A DNA stretch of 64,000 nucleotides from NCBI GenBank assembly GCA_030407085.1, contig CM059582.1, positions 207,296,001 to 207,360,000 on the forward strand, given 5' to 3'. The stretch comes from Trichopria drosophilae (lineage: Eukaryota; Arthropoda; Insecta; Hymenoptera; Diapriidae). The notes beneath the pieces were generated by a model that ran no database searches, was not told where the DNA came from, and worked only from the letters and a program-made list of their open reading frames with translations. The position numbers and the translations under genes were made by a program. Shown here piece after piece: positions 1 through 13,000 of the stretch (its first letter is position 1; every line of letters begins with the position of its first letter).

Positions 1-1049
1 TCTCGAAACAAAATCATTCTGTAATAAATCACGAATAACTGTAAACTTTGTTTTTGAATAATAATTGACTATAATTGAATTTTTGTTTTTTCAAAATTCA
101 GATAAAGATAGAAAATTAGGTATCTAATGGTTGCCATGAGGGAATTTAAATTTTGTTCTGAATCCCCTTGATACTATTCTGAACAAACCTCCCCTTTACA
201 GACTCATAATAGATGTTGAAGTCGAATCTAGATTGGCTTTCGACCCTTTTTTCCTTGTAACTAAGCTCGTATGCTGCAAAACACGGATGAAACATTAGTC
301 AAGAGTCGTAAATTCCTCTGATCCTATAGTCGAAATCTTCTTTGTAAACACTACATACTATGATCCAACATGTTCATAAATGTTTGGACAGGGAGAGCAA
401 CAATATAATAGAAAGATTAATAAATTTTAGTGTAATTTTTGAGTGTTCAGAGAAGTATTTTTTTTTTAAAGTTCTATCAAAATCATGAATTTTGATCATT
501 TCTTTCTGAAAATTTTCGTTTAAATCAGAACTTGAATTTTGAAAATTCAGTGATTTTTAATGTACATTTTTTACTTCGATTATTGCATTAAAAAAGACCT
601 TAACCATTTCCCACTTACGAAACCTCCCAGCTACTAAAATAATAGAAAAATCATGATAAAAAATAACATGAACGACTACAATAAGTTACACTATAATTTT
701 TATTAATACTTACAAAAAAATAATAATTTCAGGATCTCTTTACATTAAATTTTATAAAAAAAATATCCTTCCGACCCGGGATCGAACCCTATCGTTCGCA
801 GTAATTCGTTTAACTTGACTACAATAACTATTTTATCGAATTAACTTAAAACGTCATACACAACGTTAGCATTTCTATTTTTTGATTTGTAATAATTTTA
901 ATGTAATTTTAACATTCAGATTTTTTAATTAATCAACTTTTTTTACTAGTAAAAGTTACATATTACTCGTAAATTGTTTCATAATAGAATTCATTAACTT
1001 ATTTAAAATATTGATTACTATTAATATTTAATATTTCTTATTGTTTCAG
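1..1049. other. RCE1 upstream intron, no gene seen
   Basis: AT-rich sequence before the acceptor at 1048-1049. Apart from the tRNA-like remnant near 780, I see no exon or structured repeat. Confidence 0.5.
774..830 (-). other. tRNA-derived repeat remnant
   Basis: GGTTCGATCCCGGGTCGG on the - strand (B box at 778-788) resembles the segment at 50455-50527. The A box position reads TAGTCAAGTTA, a degenerate match. Confidence 0.35.
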
Positions 1050-4000
1050 AACGCAACAATATGGGAGCTGCTCGGCGTTCGATGGGCAGGTCTGGCACAA
1101 GCGATCGTTATACCCTTGTGTCTCACAATGATACTCTTCTTAGGGCCAATTATACTTGATTTCCCTAGACCACATTTCGTTTCTATACGTAAGAAAACAT
1201 CATTAATTTTCCAATAATACTAAAAAAATATTTTCAATGGTAGAATTATCATAATTTAAGCCTTTAAATTGCAGTTAATTAATTATAAACAATATAATAT
1301 ACCAAAAAATGACCATTTAATTAAAAAAAAATCATTTATAACCATATACATTCAGGAAACTTGTTACTTATACGTATTTCAACTCAAATTGTCCTATCTT
1401 GGTGAAGAAAAGTAAACTCTGCAGCTCTCATATTAAAGAGAAAGACTATTACTGTATGATCCAGCTCCTAAAAATGTTGTGTCTTCTATACATAACCTCA
1501 AAATTAGCCAAAAATTACCTTCACTTTTGAAGAAAAAAAACACATTGGCCTTTGTTTTTTGTCCATATCTTTAGAAAATGTTTTTAAATGTTCAAAATAT
1601 ATTTTTTTATTTTTGATTCATTGGACTATAGCAGCGGCCAATGTCACATAAATACATAACCCTAAAATCTGATAATAGAATGTCACAATTAAACCATTAT
1701 CTCCCGTAATTTTATTTTGAAAATTAGTATTAAATATCATCGTAAACCTGCTGGAAAGCTACCTTACTTTCATTACTCATTAATTCACATTTAGTAAAGA
1801 AAATTTGGCATAAAATCTGAAAAAATATTTCAAATTTAATATTTTTACTGATTTGATCATATATTTATAGTAAATTACCACGAAGCAACGAAAAGTGATG
1901 AAAATACTATGTAGATAAATAGAAGTTACGTAGATATACGCTAGATGGCGTTCAGGCTTAACGACAAAGTCGCATTTAAAGTGGCAGTCCAGGTAGCAAT
2001 TATAAAGTTCACATAATCTAATACAATTTATCATATGTCTTAGGTATTCTTAATAAATGTCAGGGATGAAAATTGAAACAATTGTATTGATATGAAAAAT
2101 GTTATATCAGTATTTTAACTACAAATTGAGTCATTTATTTTTCGAAGGCGGTAACACGCTTATTTAAATACCTTATTTGATCATTGAAAATTATTTCCCC
2201 CTTTAATCCTACCAGTTTGTAAACATTGTTCTGCGGTGTATCGCATTGCGTGCATGCATCATGAGAATTCTCACCAGCGGTCACGCATAAAACTGACATA
2301 AATTGTACCTTTTTTATAGTATGTAGTTAAAGAAGAAAATGTGGATATACCCTTCATTTTAATCAATACTGAATCAAAACTTCAACTGATTTGATTATGT
2401 TTTACCCCGACTAAGAAGCTTAATTAATTAATCTATACTTTCCAAAATTTGTCTCCTTTTGTTCCTCTCCCCATCAAAAATGGTTTGTGACTTCAAAATT
2501 GGAGAGAGACTATGAAGTTGGGCAAAGGCGGTCATTTTGGTCAGAACCAAACAAAATTTGAAATTGAGGGAAGATAAATACCAACTCGATATATGGATTC
2601 TTTTATTGTTTTCGATCATTTCAAAACACGCAAAAATACAGACACGAGGACTGAAATCGATAGCCGATGCGTAATCAACAATGCAATTTGTTATAATTTA
2701 ATTTTATCAAAAGACTGAATAAGCCAAGAAACATCAACTTAAAAGCACAATCTTGTTAAAAAACTTCGTGAAAAATAGTCAAGATTTAATCCTTTTTAAC
2801 AGTGACGAATAGAATTTTATGTTGAATTGTTAGGGTTAGGTTTTATTTTTTTTTAGAAATATTTTTTCATACTGAATTTTTCTCCCACTTCGCGTTTTCG
2901 AGAAAAGTGAGGCTAAATGTGTCAAATTACGCTGAAATAGAATTAATTTTTTTCCTAACAAACTATCATTTCTGACGTGTATTTTGGTATTAAACACGAT
3001 GACGGTTGCAGAATTTTCCTCTCACTTCGTGTTTTCGAGATAAGTAAGACTAAATGTATCAAGAAGCGGTTTTGGACATATTATATTTATTTTATAGCGA
3101 AAGAAAATTTATTTCTTAAAGCGAATTATCATTTCGGAAGTGTGCTTTGGTACTAAAAACGATGACGCTAGCAGAAATCTCCTTTCACTTCCCAATTTCG
3201 AGAAAAGTGGAGTTGAATGTGTCAAAATACACGATTTTGGGCATATTTCGAATCATATAGCGAAAGAAGATTAATTTTTTAAAAGCAAAGTATCATTTCA
3301 GAATTGTTTTTTGGTACTAAAAATGATGACGGTAGAGGAATTTTCCTCTCACTTTGCGTTTCCGAGAAAAGTGAGGTTAAATGAGTCAAAATAAGCTTTT
3401 TGGATCATATTTCGTTTCATTATATTGCAAAGTGAATTTATTTTTAACAAGCGAAGTATCATTTCCGTAGTATTTTCTCGTGCTGAAAACGTTCACACTA
3501 GCAGAATTTTCTTCTCACTTCCTATTTTCAAGAAAAGTGAGGTTATATATCAAAATAAGTGGTTTTGGACATATATCGATTCATTTTTTAGCGAAAGAAA
3601 ATTTATTTGTTACAAGAGAATTATCATTTTTTAAGTGTTTTTAGCACTGAAAAGGATGGCGTTAACAGAATTTGCCTCTCACCAGGAATGACAAAGAAAA
3701 GTGAGGATAAAGAGATCACAATACGCTTTTTTGATCATGTTTCGCCTTATTTTATTGCAAAAGGGAATTTGTTTTCTACAAGTGAACTATCGCTTTCGCA
3801 GTATTTTTTCGTGCTGAAAACTGATACTAGTAGAATTTTCCTTTCACTTCCCATTTTCGAGAAAAGTGAGGTTAAATGTGTAAAAATAAAAGAGTTTGGA
3901 CATATAACGATTCATTTTTCAGCGAAAAAGAATTTATTTGTTACAAGAGAATGATCATTTCTCAAGTGTTTTTGACACTGAAAAAGATGGCGTTAACAGA

Positions 4001-7000
4001 ATTTACCTCTAACCAGGAGTGACAAAGAAAAGTGAGGTTAAATAGGTCCAAATACGCTTTTTTGATCATATTTCGCTTTATTTTACAGCAAAAGGGAATG
4101 TATTTTCTACAAGTAAACTATAACTTTCGTAGTATTTTTTCGTGCTGAAAACTATGACACTAGTAGAATTTTCCTTTCACTTCCCATTTTCGAGAAAAGT
4201 GAGATTAAATGTATAAAAATAAAAGAGTTTGGACATATAACGATTCATTTTTCAGCGAAAAAGAATTTATTTGTTATTAGAGAATTATCATTTCTGAAGT
4301 ATTTTTGGTACTGAAAAAGATGGCGTTAACAGAATTTACCTCTCACCAGGAATGACAAAGAAAAGTGAGGATAAATAGATCAAAATACGCGTTTTTCATC
4401 ATATTTCACTTTATTTTATTGCAAAAGGGAATTTATTTTCTACAAGTGAACTATCATTTTCGTAGTATTTTTTCGTGCCGAAAACTATGACACTAGCAGA
4501 ATTTTCCTTTCACTTCCCATTTTCGAGAAAAGTGAGGTTAAGTGCGTAAAATTAAAAGTTTTGAGACACATTTCGTTTCATTTTTCAGCGAAAGAGAATT
4601 TATTTGTTACAAACGAATTATCGTAATTTAAGTATATTTGGTACTAAAAACGATGGTGTTGTCAGAAGTTTCCTCTCACCCCGCATGATAGAGAAAAGTG
4701 AGGTTAAATAGGTAAAAATACGCTTTTTGGTCATATTTCTCATCATTTTGTAGCAAAAATGAGTTATTTTTTAAAGGGAAGTATAATTTCCATCGTATTT
4801 TTTCATGCTGAAAACGATGACGATAGCAGAATTTTCCCCTCACTTCCCTTTTTCGAGAAATGTAAGGTTAAATTCGTAAAAATAAACGGTTTTGGACATA
4901 TTTCGATTCATTTTATATAGCGAAAGAAGATTTATTTGTTAAAATAAATTCATTAAAGTGAGTTTATTTTTTACCAGCGAAGTATCATTTCCATCGTATT
5001 TTTTTCGTGCTGAAAAAGATGAAAATGACAGAATTTTCCTTTCACTTCCCATTTTCAAGAAAAGTGAGGTTAAATATTTCACAATGACCGTTTTTGGCCA
5101 TATTTCGATGGTTTTTATAGCAAAAGAGAAATTATTTTGAACAATCGCATTTTCGAGTGCGGTTAAATCCAAAAACATGCGAAATTCTTGTCCAATCCGA
5201 CTTTTCTTTTTCAAAACTGACTTTCTCGGAAATGTGACTTGGTAAAAAATAGCTGCTAGCGTCGTCGCTTTCAGCACCAAAAAATATTTCGGCTATGCTA
5301 CTTCGATATTGGTATGTTAATTTATTAAGTAAAGATTGTGTAGTTTATAATTTTGTTTTCAGTTTTCAAAATATAACAATTTTTTACTAAGACTTTGTTA
5401 CTAATTGGAAAATAACATAATGAATACCATATTTGGTCGACATGATTTTTTATTGTGTTGTCGATCATAAAAACAATGTCACACTCAGAAAAAGGTTTAT
5501 TTAATATTAAGATATTTGTTAACTATTAACAACTCTTATTTGGCTGAAATGTATATTTGTTAATAGTTACCAAATATCTTAACATTAAATAAACGTTTTT
5601 CTCAGTGCATCTGAAATTGATATTAAATTCTAACAAATAGATTGTACTTAATTACTTTACAGTATACTAGTACATCATAACCAAATGTTCCATTAAAAAA
5701 AATGTAAGAAATAAATACATTTATAATTATGAAGGAAGCGCTAATTAAAAAATTTAATTTACATAATAATGGGTGTTGATGTAGGAACTTGGAACATAGT
5801 TTTCGTTAATACTGTTACAGGAATCAGAGCATTTGGTTATCGATCGGCATAACGTATTCCTCTCCCTCTTTTGCTAGTAAGTTATAAACTTGCGATATCT
5901 ATTAACTTCTTCGCAGTCCAGTAGTGTTGGGTAAGTGCGGTATGTCACGCGACTAAAAAAGATTGGATACATTAAATTTATAGGATAACATTGAACCCAT
6001 AATATCGATGAAAGAATGATCGGTTCGCAAATTATATTATAATCAGGGACTACACCCATGACGAAGGAACAAATTTAAAAAGTAATAAAAAAAAGTATCC
6101 AGACACTGCAATCAATTGGATATTGGATTTTTTATGAAAATGAAGCGATTACACTTCGTTTGCGTGTCAAAAACTATAAAATGTTCGCACTTATTTCAAG
6201 AAAAAAAAACAACAATTAGTTGTCAGTCTGCTTGGATTGAAATTTTTAGATAGCGCAAATAAAAAGTGTTAGGAGATGGGATTTGCCCTGTAGTTTAGAG
6301 ACTTTAAGATTAAATGAAACAATTAGTTTAATTGTACACGCGAGTCAAATAAATTATTCTATAGGGGAAATTACGCAGACAAATTTTACAATCGTTAGTC
6401 ATCTAAATGTGGGAACAAACGCCAGGAGCAAAGTAATTAGAGATAATAAAATTCGAATAAAAATAGCAAAATATTGTGTTTTTTTTGTCTTTGGAGAGAT
6501 AATTGCGTTTAAAAGATTACAAAAATCCGTATATTTGAATAATTTTGAACTTAGTAACCGTCGGAATGGTTTTTTATAATATTTAAATAATTTTTAATTA
6601 AAATATTTCACACAGGCCTTTTCTGTCAATCCAAAACCATAAAATTCGATTCTTTTACTTTGAAATCATTATAAAATCATATTATACTTAGGAGAACATT
6701 ATTCATCTTAATTTTTTATACAAAAAGTAAAAGAAATGAAAAATTGTGTCGATTAATTAGTGAATTTAATAACAACATTGATTGTTTTTATTCACAAATT
6801 ATACATTGTATTTCGGTTTGGTTTTGCAAGTCGCTAAAAAGGTGTCACTATTCACCCCGATCGCTTATCAAACCCAAGATCTTTTGCGCGTGAGTCAACT
6901 AACTTACCCAGTTCTCTAATTAACTAGGGTGTACCTTTATTTCTTTTAAACGAATTCACCCCGAAACGGGTTTGATACTAAAATGTACTGAAATTTCATA

Positions 7001-10000
7001 TTTTCTCCCCAAAGAATTTGAAATTTTAATTGAATTACATTTAAAAATAAATAATTGTTTACAAAAAAGGTATATGTACCATTTTTGTACGGCAATGTAA
7101 CAATTAAGTCACATTCTACATAATAAAACAGTTTCATTTTAAACATTTGCATTAAAATTGTAATATAAAAAAAATATTATTTCTATCTTAATTGTAAAAG
7201 GCATATTAAAAATAAGTTTAACAATGAAAGTAAGGTTTTTAGTTGAAAAAAATCACTTTGACCTTGAAATGACTTTGACAGTTGACCGCAAGGTCACCTT
7301 GAGCACCTACACCAAGGTCGTTGGACTTCATTCCTATGCAATCATTTCTTCGCTCATAAATTCTGTGCAAAGAACACATTTTCTGGACGAATTCAGTGTT
7401 TGACCTTCAAAAAAACCTCTAAATTGATCTGAAGGTCAAAAACAATAATGCGGAAATTTTTGTCACTTCCAATGAAGTATTTCGTATCAAAAACGAAGTT
7501 GAACAAACTGAAAGGTACATCCTACTGTTTTTGCAGTCGCTCTTCAAGATTCTGACGTCAAAATTAAGTTTCAGTCGTTTCAAATTCCAATATGGCGATA
7601 AATAACAAACAAATTGTTAAAAATTAGAAATTGTTTATTCTTTACAATTTTTGTACAATCAGAATATTGGAATTTTATTCACACTGTGAACAAAAGTGAA
7701 AAAAATATTGGAATTATGAGATAAAAATTTAATTTTTTGTTCTGCACCTCATTTTAATAATGACAAAATGGCGTCCCCAAAATTTCAGAACGCTTTAAAA
7801 AACTATAACAAATGTAGAAAATAAAAAGTTTTTAGAATTCATTGAGAAATATAGTGGCATTTTTGCAGATATTTTTTTTATGTTATGAGAAATTGTATTA
7901 ACATTTTGTTCAAATTTTTAGTAGTTCTTTAAGGAAAATCTTATTTTTTAAAAATGTTAAGGTCGAAATGTTCTTAGAATTCATTGAAGAATACACTGGA
8001 TTTTTTTTCAGGTTTTTTAAACGGTGTTTTGAGACATTTTTTATATCAGTTTTTGTCAAAAATATCAAATATTTATGGAAAATTCTGGTACTTTCTAGTA
8101 TTGTTTGTTATTTTAATTTCCTCCAAAGGTTCATCGTTTTCGAGGAAAGGAATTTAAAACATAGTTTAATTAAGCTTTTTTTCTTAAAAAACTGAACTTT
8201 ATGAAAAAATTACAAAAAATAAAAAATGATTAGAATTAATTAAAAATTCCAGTATATTCCTAGATGAATTCTAAGAACGTTTCATTCTTAGCATTTTTTA
8301 AAAATCGTCGAAGTTTTTTACCGTTCAGAATTTTGTCAATGATATTTTCATTGGTGACGCCATTTTGATGTCGTTAAAATGAATTTGGGTATAAAAGTAA
8401 CATTTTTCTGGAAAGTTTTACTAAATTAATAATTTTTTTCACTTTAGTTCACAATTTCAATAGCATCCCAATATTCTGGTAATCGGAAAAATAGTTAAGA
8501 ATAAATATTTCCTAATTTTTTGACAATTTTTTCAAATTTGACGCCATTTTAGAACTCTTGATGGCTCAATTGTAACCTCAAAATCTTGAACAGCGACTTG
8601 GTAGGTAATGTACCTTTGGATTTTTTCCAAAAATTTTAAGTGTGAAATTGAAATGAAAAAATGCCACGAAACTGATTTTTTCAAAATTTGAAACTTAATA
8701 AAGATCAAAATCAGAATTGGAACATTTGAAATATACTGAAATAAAAATAAATTTTATTTTTGTTGTATTAAAGTATGTATATTATATTAGAGGTTTTTTT
8801 GAAAATGTGATTGAAGTTTTTTACTGTTATGGTATCACAAACATTTTTTTACAATTTAATATTTCTCTAAAACGATAACAGCAAAATAGTTTGGTTAATA
8901 CATTTCAAAAAATTCCATTCAGTTTAGTAATTTTAATTCGAAATTACTTTAACCGAAAAATTTTTTTTTGTTAGTTTTTTTTTTATTTTTAATATTATGC
9001 CGTTTATGTTCGATTTGTTATATTCAATACACTTTTGTACATCGATGTTTCTGATATTTTTATGTGAATCTTTTATGACTAAATAAAAATATAATTTTAC
9101 AACGAGACGCGACAAAGTTCATAAAGAAGAACGTCGCAATCACACCTGGTGGCGAAGAGCCGAACTGCGTTAGAGAGTAGAAGGTCCATTCCATGTTGTG
9201 TTACAATTTAGTAATTTTATGAAAATGTTACGTAATTTCTTTTTATGCTACAACGTTTTCTAAAATTTGATTACATTTAAATCATTTGAAACATTTTTAG
9301 TTCATGTTGGTAAACAAGTAAAATATATAATACAGAGCTGTCGTAATGAAATAACCACAATAAAAACTATTGAAAATATAAAAAAAGTATCAAAATAAAA
9401 CATAAAAGGGCCTCAAATAATTAATTATTGATATTTTTGTATAGAAAAATGTTTAATCTTAAACTTTTCCTGGATAAACTTCTATCTCAACAAGAAAATA
9501 TTTTTGCACGTACAAGAACCCAATATCAAAATTAAAATTACTTACGATTAAGTATAAAATTAATTCTTTTTATCGCAATAATTCTATGAAAATTATTTTG
9601 AAATTATAGGAAAAAATAGGCAATTACTATGGGTGTGGTGTCGGAACACGGTAATAGCACCACTTTCGGAGGAGTGGACATTTCGAGCATGTATGTTACC
9701 ACTACTGCTGCAATGTTGGTCGCCATCCACTGCCATCTTTATATGTCCCCTGTTTTTTGGGGTAGCCCACTTCCATCATGCATTTGAACTGTGCACAATA
9801 GGCTTCAGCTTCAAGAGGGCATTGATCATGTCTTGTAAGTACACTATTATTTAACATAAATTCTCTTCCCATGAGTAAGTTGGACATTTTTATTAAAATG
9901 CTGCTTTCTTCCAAAGGTTTCCAATTCGCCTACACGACGCTGTTCGGAGTATATGCAGCGTTTCTGTTTTTGAGAACTGGTAAGTTTAGCATTTTCATTT

Positions 10001-13000
10001 TTTTAATCCTGATTTTGTACAATCACTTATTGAAATTTATCAAACAAATTAATGTTTTACTAATCACAATAACATGTATTTTAAGGGGAGGGTACACCCA
10101 AAAACTCAGCTTTATGAAATACAACTTTAAAAAACTATTTCTTTAGTAATTTTTGACGTGGAATTCAGTGGTTCTAGAATAAAAAGTGTAAAAAATTTGT
10201 TTGGCCCATGAAAAATTAATTTCTTAAAATCCATCCAGAATTATTTAGAAAATGTATTTTTACGTTCAACATAATTTTTTTGAATTTTTAAATTAATTTA
10301 GAAAAATGTAGAGGCATTTTTTCGAAAAAATAAATTTTTTTTCGTGCTAATATGTAGGTGTCGGAAAAATTATTTCTAAAGGAATTTTTAACGTGGAATT
10401 CAGTGGTACTAGAATGAAAAATGTAAACATTTTTTTATACCATTAAAAAATTGTTTTCTTCCATAAAAAAAATTGAATTTTTTAAAATCCATCCGTAATT
10501 ATTTAGAAAATGTGTTTTTATGTTCACTCTAATTTTTTTGAATTTTTAAATTAATTTAAAAAAATGTAGAAGCATTTTTTCAAAACCGCAATTTTTTCGC
10601 CTTAAAATTTTTGGGGCAAGCATAACTTTTCCACTTTTTATTTTCACACTACTGTATTGCTCGTCAAAAATTACTAAAGAAATTATTTTTTAAAATTTTT
10701 TAAAGGTGTATTTCGTAGAACTGATTTGGTTGGTGCACCCTCCATCTAAAAAAACGTTACTGAGCAATCAAAGGATGTAGCAAATAATTACAAAGGAAAA
10801 CAACAGAATAGAACAACTTTTAGGTAATAACATAACCTAAATGTTAACCCATTAACATTCAGGAATGTGCCACAACTTTACGACACTCATTTTTTATAAA
10901 AGAAAATGTTTAAAAATTTATCCGAAAACATTTTTTGAAGTATAAATGATCCCTCTTTCAGATTTTAAAGCAAAAATTTGGTTATTGTTAAGTCAAACAA
11001 AGTTATGGCACATTCTATTAAATAAAACACGAATCTTTAGGAAAAACAAAAAATTAATCGCAATTTTAACACAAAAGCCGCGTGGAATTTACCATGAAAA
11101 TATCGCGTTCTCGAATCGTCAGATATCAAAATCGATTGTCAAATATTATGAGATTCAAGATGGTGGACATAAAATGGGGTCCAAGAATAAAAAAGAATGA
11201 TTAAAGTTCTTAGTGTTCTAAGTATTTATTTAAATATTATATAATAATAGAAAGAATATTTAGAAAATATGTATCTTACGGCTTCATAAGTTGCTACTTA
11301 CAATAAATAAAAATGGCAGATTCAATATGGGGGTTCAAATGTATAAATAATCAAGAGACTAGGCAAATTAATCTTACAAACGTTTTCGTAGGTTTTTGGA
11401 GTCACTAAAAAGTCAAAATTGCACAATTAAAAATGATAAAAATTCTGTGGTATCCAAATATTACCAAATCTCAAGTAAAAAAAAGAATAATGGCGATAAA
11501 ATAAAAAAAACAACCATTTTTTTTTATTCCGCTGTAATGAAGGTAAATAAAGGTGAATTTTCATAAATCCTTACAAAAATACTTTTTACAATGGATTTTT
11601 GAATTTCATGATTGAATAATTTTTATAAAGTACTAAACAAAGAAATTGTTGTACTTACAAAAAAAAAACAGAAAAAAGTAACAACTTTGAGAGAAATTGA
11701 ACCAAAGGAATTTAAATAAAAATTTAAATCGTGGTTTTGTTAATAAATCAGTATTTTAATTTTGTTTTGAACAAAATTTACTATTGCTAACGACTTTTTC
11801 GGTTCCTGTTATTTTTAATCACTTGAGAATTTCGAAATTTAGATACTCCAAAATAATACAAAGAAATTTGATAAATAAAACTATAAGAAACTCGAAATTT
11901 TCACTATTTAATTGGTTTTTAGAATAAAATATTTCACCTTCAACTTTAAATATTTGATTACGATTAATATAAACAATAGAAGGAAAAAATAGATTTAAAA
12001 AATAGCAAATGGACGACAATGTAAGCCCATTAAATTTTAAACGCTGAAATTCAACACGCAGTTATAAATATTGATCAAAGGCCTTCACATCTCGAGCTGT
12101 ACTTCCTGTTCCATGGCGGTAAATGACAGTTGCAGCAGGTTATATTTACTGTCATATCGGCATACAAAGGTACACCCTAACAGGAAAAACAGCGAGTGCG
12201 CAAGTGCGGACTAGAATAGACAAAAGTTCATAATCCTCATCCCAAGAGCAGAAAACTGTACAGAGATGATAAAAATATGTAAATTTATCAAAAAATAACT
12301 TGACTAAATCAAATTGTTTAATTAATAATCAGAGAAATTAAAAATTCATGAGTGAAATTACTAGAAAAAGAAATTTTTTAAATTAATTGATTAAAGTAAA
12401 AAATAATTAGATGAAAAATTTCCTCAAAAAGATAAATGTAATTTATATTAGTTATTAAGAGGAAACTGCGACATTTTTCAGCTATTTGAAGGAATTTATT
12501 TAAAAATCCAACAAAAAATATTTTTAAAGTAATTTTTTGCGAGGAATTCAATGGTCATAAAAGAAAATGATTAAAACAATTTTTGACCACTTTTGAGGTT
12601 TTAAAATCCATCCACAATTTTTTAGAAAATGTTTTTTTTTCTATTAAAAACAATTTTTATCGCAAAATTCCAAATTTTACTATTTTTTAATCATATTTTT
12701 TTGTAAAAAAAAATGTTTTTTGTTTCCTAAAAAGGATTTTTTTTTTAAATAATAACCTGAAACCTAATTTAGAAATTATATTTTCTCACTGCAATATTAC
12801 ATTGTCATTATAAATGATTTTTTAATTCCCAAAAGGAATTCCCGAGAGGAATTCAATGGTGATAAAAGAAAATGACTAAAAATAATTTTTTACCACTTTT
12901 GAAGTTTTTTTTTTCGAAAAAAATGAAAGATTTTAAAATCCATCCGTAATTTTTTAGAAAATGTTTTTTTTTTCTATTCAGACAAAAATTTCCGGCCCAA

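Noticed and set aside
1780..2034. 84-codon open frame on the - strand in an RCE1 intron
   Set aside because: A chance frame in AT-rich intron sequence; no motif or conserved pattern seen.
6283..6579. 98-codon open frame on the + strand in an RCE1 intron
   Set aside because: No domain or splice context was seen, and its composition matches the AT-rich intron around it.
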